From: Microbacterium sp. No. 7
GTDB lineage: Bacteria; Actinomycetota; Actinomycetes; Actinomycetales; Microbacteriaceae
Reading direction: 5' to 3'
DNA length: 64,000 bases
NCBI RefSeq assembly: GCF_001314225.1
Contig: NZ_CP012697.1
Coordinates: 1,178,001-1,242,000 of the forward strand
Positions 8,630 through 17,230 of the stretch are shown here, piece by piece (positions within the stretch are counted from its first letter, which is position 1; each line of letters opens with the position of its first letter). A program made the position numbers and the translations under genes. Below the pieces are notes generated by a model. That model saw only the letters and a list, made by a program, of their open reading frames with translations, was not told where the DNA came from and made no database searches.

Positions 8630-8902
8630 TTACTCGTCGTGATCGGTGGTGAGCAGCTCGACGAGCGCGTCGAGCACCTCTTCGGCGCCGTCGCCGTCGG
8701 CCGTGAGGGTGAGGTAGTCGCCCTTCTCGGCGCCGAGGGCGATGACGCCCAGGATGCTGGCGGCGTTGGCCGGCTCGCCGGCGCCCTTGGCGACCGTGAC
8801 CGGGATGCCGGCGTCCTTCGCCGCCTGGGCGAAGAGCTTCGCGGGCCGGGCGTGCAGGCCGTGCGACGAGCCGACGCGCACGGTGCGGCTGACTGCGGTC
8901 AT
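8630..8902 (-). CDS. ptsH: PTS phosphocarrier protein HPr
   Basis: A 90-residue HPr. The active-site histidine is in GLHARPA (His17 in this numbering). A serine equivalent to the Firmicutes regulatory Ser46 is present (Ser49, NAASILGV), but no HPr kinase is seen here. Two ATGs are adjacent. The second, at 8902, is chosen because AGGAG lies 5 bases before it and only 2 before the first at 8905. It is the first gene of ptsH-ptsI-EIIA. The promoter probably lies near 9020-9040 (AACAAT on the minus strand), giving a leader of more than 100 bases. Confidence 0.95.
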   Translation of the reverse strand: MTAVSRTVRVGSSHGLHARPAKLFAQAAKDAGIPVTVAKGAGEPANAASILGVIALGAEKGDYLTLTADGDGAEEVLDALVELLTTDHDE

Positions 8903-8905
8903 CAT

Positions 8906-9275
8906 GTCTCCTCTCCGACGCGGCGCGCGCCGCCGTCAGGTTCCGGTCGAACACGGTGCGCGTGCGGATGCCACGTGGTGAGGCGCCGGGGTGCGCCCCG
9001 AGGATCGTCGTCGACCTGGTCTCCATTGTTGTGAGTATCGCGCTCGTGAACAAGATGCCGATGCGATGCCGCGGAGACGGGCCCGAGAGGGCGGATTAAA
9101 GCAAATATTCTAATATATTACAGTATGTTTTGATAACGAATTGAAAACAACTCTTGCAATCCGCTTCCGTCGGCCATCCAAGTATTTGATATATTCTCTA
9201 TCCCGCGGCAGTGCTGCCGCAGGTTCGACCAGGTACGGAGAGTCTCCGAACACCTACGACTGGGAACGGATTGCT
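8906..9275. promoter_or_regulatory. 370-bp divergent region with an AT-rich control island
   Basis: No gene is supported here. Positions ~9097-9200 are strikingly AT-rich in a very GC-rich genome. They include the perfect palindrome TAATATATTA (9111-9120) and two similar sites, GTATGTTTTGATA (9123-9135) and GTATTTGATATATTC (9182-9196). A hairpin GCGGCA-GTGC-TGCCGC follows at 9205-9220, ~55 bases before the permease start. This is the likely promoter/operator of the ABC importer operon. A candidate binder is the GntR protein at the operon end. The left part (8906-9060) should hold the ptsH promoter. Confidence 0.55.
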
Positions 9276-10304
9276 ATGACATCGTCAACGGTGACGTCAA
9301 AGCCAGAGACAAAGCCCGCGCTCCCGTTGCGCGGCCGGCTCGCTCGGATCGATCAGGCGTGGCTGGTGCTGGTCCTGTTCGTGCTGCTCGTCGTGCTCGG
9401 CGCCCTGCTGAACGACAGGTTCCTCACGGCCTCGAACTTCCTGAACTTCCTGAGGCTCGCGGCACCCTTCGCGATCCTCGCGCTCGGGCAGGCGATCGTC
9501 GTCATGGGGAAGGGCATCGACCTGTCCAGCGCCGCCGTCGCGCTCGGGTTCTCACAGGCGACGCTCGCGTTCCTGGCGCAGGGCATGCCCGAGGCGCAGG
9601 CCATCATCCTGGCCATCGTGCTCGCGGCGGTCGTGGGCGTGATCAACGGGTGGCTCGTCGCGTACGTGGAGGTCCCCGCCCTGTTCGCGACCCTCGCGAC
9701 CGGGCTGCTCACGATCGCGTTCGTGAACATCTTCCTCGTCTCGCAGAACTTCTATCAGCTCGGCGACGACACGGCGCTGCGCGCCTTCGCGTTCGGATCG
9801 TTCTTCGGCGTGCCCAAGGCGATCCTGATCGCGGCCGTCGTCTTCGTGCTCGCCTGGATGTTCATCAAGTTCACCGCCTCCGGCAAGCTCATCCGCGCGA
9901 TGGGCGACAACCCCCAGACGGCCCGGTCGACCGGCGCGCCCGTGCGCCAGCTGCAGATGCTCTCGTACGTCATCTCGTCGCTGCTCGCCATGCTCGCCGG
10001 CTTCGTGCTCGTCTCGGGCAGCGGCAGCGCGCAGACGGTGCTGTCGTCGTTCCACCCCCTGCTGTTCACGGCCCTCACGGTGACCGTCATCGGCGGCGTG
10101 TCGCTCTCGGGCGGCCGCGGCACGGTCTTCGGCATCTTCGCGGGAACGCTGTTCGTCGCCGCGCTCAACAACCTGCTCATCCTGCAGAGCCTGTCGGCCC
10201 CGCTGCAGGACATGATCCGGGGCGCCGTGCTGCTCGCGGCGATCTGGATCGACTCGTGGCTGCACCCGCGCGACGAGGAGACCGCCAAGAGCGGCGAGCT
10301 CTAG
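9276..10304 (+). CDS. Sugar-type ABC importer permease (RbsC family)
   Basis: A 342-residue inner-membrane permease of the BPD_transp_2 family. About nine hydrophobic segments are visible, with the family hallmarks GQAIVVMGKGIDLSSAAV and TVTVIGGVSLSGGRGTVFGI. The frame is open further upstream, but ATG 9276 is chosen. It follows GGGAACGGA at 5-13 bases, and the extra 45 codons would lie in the AT-rich control island. It is the first gene of a six-gene operon and pairs with the second permease at 11550. The substrate is unknown; ribose-family transporters carry monosaccharides or related polyols. Confidence 0.88.
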   Translation: MTSSTVTSKPETKPALPLRGRLARIDQAWLVLVLFVLLVVLGALLNDRFLTASNFLNFLRLAAPFAILALGQAIVVMGKGIDLSSAAVALGFSQATLAFLAQGMPEAQAIILAIVLAAVVGVINGWLVAYVEVPALFATLATGLLTIAFVNIFLVSQNFYQLGDDTALRAFAFGSFFGVPKAILIAAVVFVLAWMFIKFTASGKLIRAMGDNPQTARSTGAPVRQLQMLSYVISSLLAMLAGFVLVSGSGSAQTVLSSFHPLLFTALTVTVIGGVSLSGGRGTVFGIFAGTLFVAALNNLLILQSLSAPLQDMIRGAVLLAAIWIDSWLHPRDEETAKSGEL

Positions 10305-10359
10305 TCATCCCCTCACCCATCCCCACCACCAAGAGACACAGAACGAAGGAGTTCTCTCA

Positions 10360-11481
10360 ATGAAGATGAAGAAGAAGGTCCTGGCCACGCTCGGCCTCAT
10401 GGCGAGCGCAGCCTTCGTGATGGCCGGCTGCACCGTCGGCGACACCGGCACCACCGGCGGCGACCAGGGCGCCGGCGGCGGCGAGTCGTCGAGCAACGCG
10501 GTCTTCGGCCCGAGCCAGCAGATCGAGCTCTTCGAGATGATCGACAAGGTCGACGCCTCGATGGAGGGCAAGCGGGTCGTGTTCGTGCCGATCCTCTTCG
10601 CCGGCTACACGCTCATCGAGAACTGGTACCAGTCGATCTACCTCACCCTCACCGCCCAGGGCGCGGAGGTGTCGGTCATCGATCCCAACTTCGACACCGA
10701 CGCCCTCGTGAAGGCCGTCGACGACGTCATCGCGAAGAAGAGCGCCGACATCCTGATCGTGCAGAACCCCGACGTCGGCGTGCTGCAGAACCAGATCCAG
10801 GCGGCGGCCGACGCGGGCATCTACACGATCCTGATGAACATGGCCTCCAACACGATGGGCGACGCGCTCATCGCGGCCAACCAGTTCCAGGCGGGCAAGG
10901 ACATCGCCGAGCGCGTGATCGCCGACTGCGAGGCCGCGGGCGGCGGCAAGGCGATCCAGCTCATCTACGGCCCCGGCAACGACGCCGTGTCGATGCAGTG
11001 GGAGAACGCGATCCGCGAGGTCGTCGAGCCCGCCGGCTTCACCGTCCGCACGACGAGCACCGCCTGGCAGCAGTCGGAGGCGCAGGAGGCCGCGTCCAAC
11101 GCGATCCAGCAGTACAAGGGCGAGCTGTGCGCGATCATGCCGGCGTTCGACCTCAACTCGATCCCCGTCGGCGACGAGGTCGCCGCGGCCGTCGCCCGGG
11201 GCGACCTGGCACCCGGCGAGGTCGGCGTGTACACCTTCGGCGGCGACGCCCTGTGGTGCGACTCGCTCCGTGCGGGCAAGGTGACCGCGACCGCCGCCTA
11301 CAGCGTCGACGGCCTGGGCACCGCGGCGGCCGCGATGGCGCAGGCGCTCGTGCAGCGCGGCGAGCCCGCCGGCTCCACGCCCACCGTGGCCTGGGTCCCC
11401 CACACGATCGTGGATGCCACGAACGTCGACCAGGTCTCGTTCGCCTGCTACCAGGGCCTGGCTCCGGGCGTTCTCGACTAG
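10360..11481 (+). CDS. Sugar-binding lipoprotein of ABC importer
   Basis: A 373-residue extracellular solute-binding protein of the periplasmic-binding-protein-like (ribose/galactose type) group. The lipobox VMAGC anchors it at Cys24, and a Gly/Ser/Thr-rich spacer follows (~25-48). The fold signature is seen in VVFVPILFAGYTLIENWYQSIY and the hinge strands (VSVIDPNFDTDALVKAVDD, ADILIVQNPDV). AAGGAG lies 8 bases before the ATG. It follows permease 1 by 55 bases and is itself followed by a small hairpin (11492-11509). The ligand cannot be named from the sequence. Confidence 0.9.
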   Translation: MKMKKKVLATLGLMASAAFVMAGCTVGDTGTTGGDQGAGGGESSSNAVFGPSQQIELFEMIDKVDASMEGKRVVFVPILFAGYTLIENWYQSIYLTLTAQGAEVSVIDPNFDTDALVKAVDDVIAKKSADILIVQNPDVGVLQNQIQAAADAGIYTILMNMASNTMGDALIAANQFQAGKDIAERVIADCEAAGGGKAIQLIYGPGNDAVSMQWENAIREVVEPAGFTVRTTSTAWQQSEAQEAASNAIQQYKGELCAIMPAFDLNSIPVGDEVAAAVARGDLAPGEVGVYTFGGDALWCDSLRAGKVTATAAYSVDGLGTAAAAMAQALVQRGEPAGSTPTVAWVPHTIVDATNVDQVSFACYQGLAPGVLD

Positions 11482-11491
11482 TCCGCTCGCC

Positions 11492-11509
11492 CGCCCCGCA
11501 TGAGGGGCG
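11492..11509 (+). promoter_or_regulatory. Small hairpin after the binding-protein gene
   Basis: CGCCCC-GCATGA-GGGGCG lies 10 bases after the stop of the lipoprotein gene and 40 before the next start. Such hairpins often stabilise binding-protein mRNA and lower downstream expression. That role is inferred. Confidence 0.45.
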
Positions 11510-11549
11510 TCCCCGGAGTCCACCACAGAGGTACAGAGAGGTATCTGTC

Positions 11550-13724
11550 ATGGCCAAGAAGTCTGCGATATGGAAGGCAGACGCGTACGACCTCACCGGC
11601 ACACGGTGGAGTGAGCGGCTCACACCGGCCCGTACGCTGTCCGACCTTCTGAAGAAGCGCTGGATGGAGGGCGCGGTCCCGCTGACCCTCGCGATCATCC
11701 TGAGCGTGCTGGTCTTCGTCTTCACCCCTGTCGGACCCGGGGACGCCCCCCTCATCCTCAACGACGTCGCGGAGCGCGGTCTGCTCGCCATCGCGCTGAC
11801 GATCGTCCTCATCGGCGGCGGCATCGATCTGTCGATCGGGTCGATCGTCGGCGTCACGGCGATGTTCTCGCTGGTGGCCTCCAAGGCGTGGGGGCTGCCG
11901 GTGTGGGCCGCGATGATCGCCGCCGTGCTCGTCGGCGGCCTGCTCGGCGCGGTCAACGGCTTCTTCATCGCGAAGCTCAAGATGCGCCCGTTCATCACGA
12001 CGCTCGTCACCCTCATCGCCTTCGGCGGCGTCGCCGCGGCGCTGCAGTCGGCCTTCTCGCGCCAGATCGTCTCTCCCGCGAACGACTTCGCGTGGAAGCT
12101 GCTCGGCAAGGGCGCGCTCGCGGGCATCCCGATCCCGTGGATCATCTTCTTCGTGCTGCTGGTCGTGGCGCACGTCGTCATCACGCGGTCGAAGTGGGGC
12201 TGGTGGGTCACCGCGGTCGGCTCCGACCGCCGCTCCGCTCGCCGCAACGGCATCCCGATCGACTGGATCTCGTTCTCGACCTACCTGCTCTCGGGCCTGC
12301 TCGCGGGTCTGGCGGGCGTGCTCACGACGGCGCGGCTCGGACGCTCCGACCCCCAGGTCGGACAGGGCTGGGAGCTCGTCGCCCTCACCGCGGTCGTGCT
12401 CGGCGGCGTGAGCCTCAGCGGCGGTCGCGGCTCGGTGCTCCGCGCAGCCGTCGGCGTGTTCGTCGTGCAGGTCATCCTGCAGGCGACCATCGTGATGGGC
12501 CTGCCGGGATCGGCCAACACGGCGATCCTCGCCCTCGCGCTGCTGGGCTTCGCGATCCTCGACCTCAAGTGGGGCAAGTACCGCGCCAAGACCGCGGAGA
12601 AGCTCAAGATCGATCCCGGCGTGTTCAAGATCGGGCCGCTGGAGAACATCATGGACCCGTCCTCGAAGTGGGCGGTCAACTACCGCGCGACGGACGCCGC
12701 GCCGATCGGTCTCGGACGCGTGGACGGTCCCGAGGACATGGTCATCGACGACGAGGGCAGCGTGTACTGCCCCGACCGCCGCGGCTGGATCTGGAAGTTC
12801 CAGGGTCCCGACCCCGAGAACGTCAAGGGCGAGGTCTGGGCGCGCACGGGCGGCATGCCCATCGGCATGGTGTGGGACCAGGAGGAGAACCTCACGGTCG
12901 CCGTCGGCGGCATGGGCGTGTACCGCATCGACAAGGAGGGCACGCCGCACCTGGCCGCCAACAAGGTCAAGCGCACGCGCGGCCAGCTGTTCGACGACTC
13001 GGCGCTCAAGTTCGCCGACGACCTCGACGTCGCCCCCGACGGCGCCATCTACACGTCGGACTTCTCCACCCGCGTCGGCACGACCGAGTACATCCTCGAG
13101 CTGGTCGAGTTCCGGCCCAACGGACGCATCGTGCGCATCGACAAGGACGGCTCGACGGACGTCGTGGTGAGCAACTACCTGTTCCCCAACGGCATCGCCA
13201 CCTCGCACGCGGGGGACTCGATCCTCATCGCGAGCACGGCGATGTTCCGCATCGACCGGCTCTGGATCAGCGGACCGAAGCAGGGCCAGCTGGAACCGGT
13301 CGCGACCGACCTGCCGGGCTACCCCGACAACATCAACCGCGCCTCCGACGGCAACTACTGGGCCACCTTCGTGGCGATGCGCTCGCCGATGAGCGACCTG
13401 CTGGTCAAGTACCCGAAGGTGCGCCGCCGGATGACGCGCGAGCTGCCGACCGACAGCTGGGCCGTGCCGCAGCTCAACGTGTCGTGCGTGTTCAAGTTCA
13501 ACGAGCAGGGCGAGATCCTCGACGTCATCTGGGACGGCACGCTCGAGAACTACCCGATGATCACGTCGGCCAAGGAGCACAACGGCTTCCTCTACCTGGG
13601 CGGCGTGCACAACAACCGCGTCGGCAAGATGAAGCTCGATCCCCTGCAGATCGGAGACATCGATCCGCGCAAGATCCCCGGGATGCCGGGGTCCAAGCTC
13701 GCCCTGGAAGGAGCGGTGAGATGA
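11550..13724 (+). CDS. ABC permease fused to strictosidine-synthase-like beta-propeller
   Basis: A 724-residue fusion. Residues ~40-340 are a complete BPD_transp_2 permease (IGGGIDLSIGSIVG at 88-101, VLGGVSLSGGRGSVL at 283-297). After the last membrane helix comes a basic linker (341-360, WGKYRAKTAEKLK), so the C-terminus should be cytoplasmic. Residues ~386-705 form a six-bladed SMP-30/strictosidine-synthase-like propeller. Its motifs are GPEDMVIDDEG, FADDLDVAPDGAIYTSD, LFPNGIATS and LPGYPDNINRASDG, all matching conserved family positions. The frame is continuous with no sign of a missed stop. The start is ATG 11550; the ribosome site (AGAGAGG) is weak. The propeller may hydrolyse a lactone substrate at the membrane or act as a sensor; this is inference. 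Confidence 0.88.
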   Translation: MAKKSAIWKADAYDLTGTRWSERLTPARTLSDLLKKRWMEGAVPLTLAIILSVLVFVFTPVGPGDAPLILNDVAERGLLAIALTIVLIGGGIDLSIGSIVGVTAMFSLVASKAWGLPVWAAMIAAVLVGGLLGAVNGFFIAKLKMRPFITTLVTLIAFGGVAAALQSAFSRQIVSPANDFAWKLLGKGALAGIPIPWIIFFVLLVVAHVVITRSKWGWWVTAVGSDRRSARRNGIPIDWISFSTYLLSGLLAGLAGVLTTARLGRSDPQVGQGWELVALTAVVLGGVSLSGGRGSVLRAAVGVFVVQVILQATIVMGLPGSANTAILALALLGFAILDLKWGKYRAKTAEKLKIDPGVFKIGPLENIMDPSSKWAVNYRATDAAPIGLGRVDGPEDMVIDDEGSVYCPDRRGWIWKFQGPDPENVKGEVWARTGGMPIGMVWDQEENLTVAVGGMGVYRIDKEGTPHLAANKVKRTRGQLFDDSALKFADDLDVAPDGAIYTSDFSTRVGTTEYILELVEFRPNGRIVRIDKDGSTDVVVSNYLFPNGIATSHAGDSILIASTAMFRIDRLWISGPKQGQLEPVATDLPGYPDNINRASDGNYWATFVAMRSPMSDLLVKYPKVRRRMTRELPTDSWAVPQLNVSCVFKFNEQGEILDVIWDGTLENYPMITSAKEHNGFLYLGGVHNNRVGKMKLDPLQIGDIDPRKIPGMPGSKLALEGAVR

Positions 13725-14803
13725 GCGTGCTCCGCACGATCAAGGAGTTCATCAATCCCGATTCGGTCTCGTACCCGTCGATCTCGCCGTTCGAGGCCGG
13801 GCTGCGCCCCAATGCGCTGCTCGACGAGGGGCGGCCGATCCTCGGGAACGACGCGGGGCACGAGCCCGACGACGTGGCGTTCTTCGAAGACGGCACCCTC
13901 GTGTTCTCGAGCGGGACGTCGCTCTTCACGGTGAGCGGCGGGGACGTGAGGACGCTGGCGGGCTTCGACGGCAGGACGGGCGCGATCGAGGTGATCTTCG
14001 GCGAGGCCGTCACCGCCGTCGAAGGCCTCGGAATCGTCGGCGTCAGGCTCGACGGCACGGTGCGCACCGTCAACGACGATCCCCTCGTGCAGCGCGGCGT
14101 GACCGACCTCGCCCTGCTGCCCGACGGCGACATCCTGGTCACGATCGGATCGAGCGCGGACAGCCCGTGGTCGCTCGCCCTCGCCAGGAAGGAGGCGACG
14201 GGCCGGATCGTGCGTGTGAGCGGCGACCGGACGAGCGTCGAGGCGAGCGGGCTGCCCTGGCCCTCGGGCATCGCCGTCGCCGGCTCAGAGGTGCTCCTGT
14301 CGCTCAGCTTCGCGCACCGCATCGAACGACGGCCCCTCGAGGTGCTCGGCGCGGCCGGATCGGGCGTCGTCGGGAACCTTCCCGTCTACCCGGGCCGGAT
14401 CACGAGCGCCGGCGGCCACTGGTGGGTCGCCGCGCCCTTCGCGCGCAACCGCATGACCGAGCTGCTGCTGGACGAGCCGGAGTTCCTCGAGGAGATGGTC
14501 GCGACGATCGATCCCGACCAGTGGTTCGTGCCGCGCCTGCGCAACGACAACCACTTCACGAGCGTCGCCCAGTACGGCGCCGTGCGCGTGCACGGCGTCA
14601 TCAAGCCGTGGGCCCCGCCCCGCTCGTACGGTCTCTTCTTCGAGATCGACCGGTTCGGCAGGGTGAGCCGCAGCGCGCACTCGCGCGCCGACGGAGACCG
14701 GCACGGCATCACGGGCATCGCCGTGTCCGGCGACACCGTGGTGGCCGCCGCCCAGGGATACCGCGACCTCCTCGCGGTGACGATGGAAGGAGCGCAGGGA
14801 TGA
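13721..14803 (+). CDS. Stand-alone SMP-30/strictosidine-synthase-like propeller protein
   Basis: A 360-residue cytoplasmic protein without a signal peptide, related to the propeller half of the preceding fusion. Matching blocks are ISPFEAGLRPNAL, PDDVAFFEDGTLVFSSG, GVTDLALLPDG, LPWPSGIAV and NLPVYPGRITSAGGHWWVA. At the strongly conserved PDN site of the family it has PGR, so the metal or catalytic site may be altered. The ATG overlaps the upstream stop (ATGA), so it is made in step with the fusion protein. GAAGGAG lies ~6 bases before the start. It may be a partner or regulatory copy of the fused propeller. Confidence 0.82.
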   Translation: MSVLRTIKEFINPDSVSYPSISPFEAGLRPNALLDEGRPILGNDAGHEPDDVAFFEDGTLVFSSGTSLFTVSGGDVRTLAGFDGRTGAIEVIFGEAVTAVEGLGIVGVRLDGTVRTVNDDPLVQRGVTDLALLPDGDILVTIGSSADSPWSLALARKEATGRIVRVSGDRTSVEASGLPWPSGIAVAGSEVLLSLSFAHRIERRPLEVLGAAGSGVVGNLPVYPGRITSAGGHWWVAAPFARNRMTELLLDEPEFLEEMVATIDPDQWFVPRLRNDNHFTSVAQYGAVRVHGVIKPWAPPRSYGLFFEIDRFGRVSRSAHSRADGDRHGITGIAVSGDTVVAAAQGYRDLLAVTMEGAQG

Positions 14804-16314
14804 GTGACACGACGACCGCCGTCGCGCCGGTGATCGCGCTGCGGGGGATCAGCAAGCGCTACGGCTCGACCTACGCACTGAAGAACGTGTCGTTCGACGT
14901 GCGGCCCGGAGAGGTGCACGCGCTGCTCGGCGAGAACGGCGCGGGCAAGTCCACCCTGATGAAGGTCATCTCCGGCGCGATCCAGCCCGACGAGGGGCAC
15001 ATCGAGCTCGAGGGGACGCCGCAGCGCTACGAGTCGCCGAAGGACTCGAGCGACGCCGGCATCGCCATGGTGTACCAGGAGGGCTCGCTCGTCGAGACGA
15101 TGAGCGTGGCGCAGAACCTCTTCCTCGGCAACGAGAAGGCGTTCAACAACCTCTCGGCGCTCAACATCGAGGCCCGGCACATCCTGGTGTCGCACAACTT
15201 CCACGTCGCGCCGGAGGCGGCGGTGGGCTCGCTCGGCATCGCCCAGAAGCAGATGGTCGAGATCGCGCGCGCCACGCACTTCAAGGCGAAGGTGATCATC
15301 CTCGACGAGCCGACCGCGTCGGTGACCCCGGAGGAACGGCTGCAGCTGTTCATGACGATGCGCTCGCTCCGCGACCAGGGCGTCGGCCTCATCTTCATCA
15401 CGCACATGGTCGACGAGGCGCTCGACGAGGCCGACCGCATCACGGTGCTCCGCGACGGCGAGTACCAGGGCACACTGGAGAAGACCGCGGGCGAGTTCTC
15501 CCGCGACCGCGTGGTCTCGATGATGGTCGGGCGCAACGTCGAGTACAGCCGCGTCCCCCCGGGACGCGACCCCGACGCCACCCCCACGCTCGAGGTCGAC
15601 GACGTCACGCTCATGCCGATCGTGCGCAACATGTCGTTCTCGGCATACGCGGGCCAGATCGTCGGCATCTACGGGCTCGTGGGCGCGGGCCGCAGCGAGG
15701 TGGCGCAGATCATCGGCGGCGTCACGAAGCGCCGCCGCCTGCGCGGCGGCAAGATCCGGCTGAACGGCAGGGAGGTGCGGTTCCGCACGCCCCGGCAGGC
15801 CCGTCGCGCCGGGGTGGTCTACGTCACCGAGGACCGCAAGGCCTCCGGCTTCTTCGGCCACATGAGCATCTACGAGAACATCTATCTCGGCGACGTCTGC
15901 GCCGAGCGCCGGCTGCCGTTCCGGCTGCGGCTGGGCAGGCTCAACGCGCTCGCGGCGGAGTTCGTGAAGCGGTTCGACGTGCGCACGCTGGAGCCGAGCC
16001 GGGCGAGGCTCGAAGAGCTCAGCGGCGGCAATCAGCAGAAGGTCGTGCTCGCGAAGAGCCTCACGAAGCAGCCCAAGGTGGCGATCATCGACGAGCCCAC
16101 CCGCGGCGTCGACCTCGGCACCATCCCGGAGCTGCACTCCATCGTGCGCTCACTCGCCGACGACGGCGTCGCGGTGGTCGTGATCTCGTCGTACCTCCCC
16201 GAGATCCGTGCGCTGTCCGATCGCATCCTCGTGGCGCGCGGCGGCACGATCGTCGCGGAGTTCGATCCCGACGAGGTCGACGACGAGGGGCTCATGTTCG
16301 CCGCCGTGCACTGA
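14800..16314 (+). CDS. Sugar ABC importer ATPase (two-domain, RbsA/MglA type)
   Basis: A 504-residue tandem ATPase. Domain 1 has Walker A GENGAGKST (44-52) and Walker B IILDEPTASV; its signature motif is degenerate (LGIAQKQMVEIA). Domain 2 has a degenerate Walker A region (GLVGAGRSEVAQII), the canonical signature LSGGNQQKVVLAKSL and Walker B VAIIDEPTRGVDLG. This asymmetric pattern is normal for the family. The ATG overlaps the upstream propeller stop (ATGA). It energises uptake through the two permeases at 9276 and 11550. Confidence 0.94.
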   Translation: MSDTTTAVAPVIALRGISKRYGSTYALKNVSFDVRPGEVHALLGENGAGKSTLMKVISGAIQPDEGHIELEGTPQRYESPKDSSDAGIAMVYQEGSLVETMSVAQNLFLGNEKAFNNLSALNIEARHILVSHNFHVAPEAAVGSLGIAQKQMVEIARATHFKAKVIILDEPTASVTPEERLQLFMTMRSLRDQGVGLIFITHMVDEALDEADRITVLRDGEYQGTLEKTAGEFSRDRVVSMMVGRNVEYSRVPPGRDPDATPTLEVDDVTLMPIVRNMSFSAYAGQIVGIYGLVGAGRSEVAQIIGGVTKRRRLRGGKIRLNGREVRFRTPRQARRAGVVYVTEDRKASGFFGHMSIYENIYLGDVCAERRLPFRLRLGRLNALAAEFVKRFDVRTLEPSRARLEELSGGNQQKVVLAKSLTKQPKVAIIDEPTRGVDLGTIPELHSIVRSLADDGVAVVVISSYLPEIRALSDRILVARGGTIVAEFDPDEVDDEGLMFAAVH

Positions 16315-16393
16315 TCGCCGCGCGCGCCGGATCGCCGCGCGCGCCGATCGACGAGCGCAGTCCCCCATCCGACTCCCGGGCGGGGGACTGCGC

Positions 16394-16399
16394 TACTGT
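16394..16399 (+). promoter_or_regulatory. -10 box of the GntR gene
   Basis: TACTGT lies 23 bases before the GntR start, predicting a leader of ~17 bases that holds GGAGG. The overlapping TGTGTGTACC could be a self-binding site. The gene may therefore be transcribed apart from the transporter operon. Confidence 0.45.
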
Positions 16400-16422
16400 G
16401 TGTACCGGACGCGGAGGTGACG

Positions 16423-17127
16423 ATGCCCATTCCCGATTCGCCGAGGGCGGGCGTGAAGCGCCGTCTGCTGCGCGAGGAAGCGTACGAGAGCATCAGGGAT
16501 GCCATTCTCGACGGCACGCTGGCGTGCGGCGAGCGGCTCGAAGACAAGAAGCTGCAGGACTGGCTCGGCATCTCGCGCACCCCGATCCGCGAGGCGCTGA
16601 ACCAGCTCGCGGCCGAGAACCTCGTCGTGATCCGCGCGCAGAGCCACACGAGCGTCATCGAGCCCGACCCCGAGCAGGCGTACGACGCGGTGCAGGTGCT
16701 CGGCGCCGTGTTCGGGGGCGTCTTCCGGGTCGTGCTGCCCGCGCTCGACGACGACGGGCGGCAGATGCTGACCGGCCTGTTCGAGGGCGGCCTGCGCGCC
16801 ACCGAGCTGCGCTCGGTGCGCGAGCAGATCGTGGTCCTGCTGCAGGTGTACGACCTGCTCGTCGCGCACTGCCCGAACGCGACGCTGCGGGACGTTGCGA
16901 GGTCGATCCGCAACACCTACGGCTTCCAGATCGGCATGCTGCGCAACGCCGAGATCTACGACTGGGAGGTGCCGAGGGCGGCCTGGAGCCGCATGCGCCG
17001 CGGCGTCGATGACGGGGATCCCGTCGCCGTGCAGCTCGCGTTCCAGGAGATGCACAGCCTGCCCACGACGTCGACGCCCGGCTCGCTCTGGTACTGGGCG
17101 GCGCACGTGTCGCCGGGCTCGCGCTGA
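16423..17127 (+). CDS. GntR-family transcriptional regulator
   Basis: A 234-residue regulator. The N-terminal winged helix (~15-75) ends with the typical ISRTPIREALNQLAAENLV recognition segment. The C-terminal ~150 residues are helical and resemble an FCD-type effector domain, though its metal-binding histidines are not obvious. ATG 16423 is chosen because GGAGG lies 5 bases before it; a GTG six bases earlier overlaps that site. Its position right after the ABC importer genes suggests it controls them, with the AT-rich region near 9100 as the likely target. Confidence 0.88.
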   Translation: MPIPDSPRAGVKRRLLREEAYESIRDAILDGTLACGERLEDKKLQDWLGISRTPIREALNQLAAENLVVIRAQSHTSVIEPDPEQAYDAVQVLGAVFGGVFRVVLPALDDDGRQMLTGLFEGGLRATELRSVREQIVVLLQVYDLLVAHCPNATLRDVARSIRNTYGFQIGMLRNAEIYDWEVPRAAWSRMRRGVDDGDPVAVQLAFQEMHSLPTTSTPGSLWYWAAHVSPGSR

Positions 17128-17144
17128 GGGATCGCCCTGCTGCT

Positions 17145-17230
17145 GATTCAGGCCCGCGTTTGCTGATTCAGGCCTGCGCTGCTGCTGATTCAGGCCTGCG
17201 CTGCTGCTCGATTCAGGCCTGCGCTGTGGC
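17145..17230. repeat. Four tandem copies of a gene 3' end
   Basis: The segment GATTCAGGCCTGCGCTG begins at 17145, 17165, 17187 and 17210 (the first with two or three changes). The copy at 17210 contains the last codons and TGA of the phosphoglucomutase gene, read on the minus strand. The other three repeat those codons downstream of the stop. The array looks like slippage duplication of the gene end, separating it from the convergent GntR gene. Confidence 0.8.

Noticed and set aside
9141..9275. N-terminal extension of the first permease
   Set aside because: It would be translated from the AT-rich control region, has no ribosome site, and adds residues unlike the permease family.
8906..9275. 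Riboswitch or structured leader upstream of ptsH
   Set aside because: Only one short hairpin, on the permease side, was found, with no conserved riboswitch core. The ptsH leader shows no terminator-antiterminator pair.
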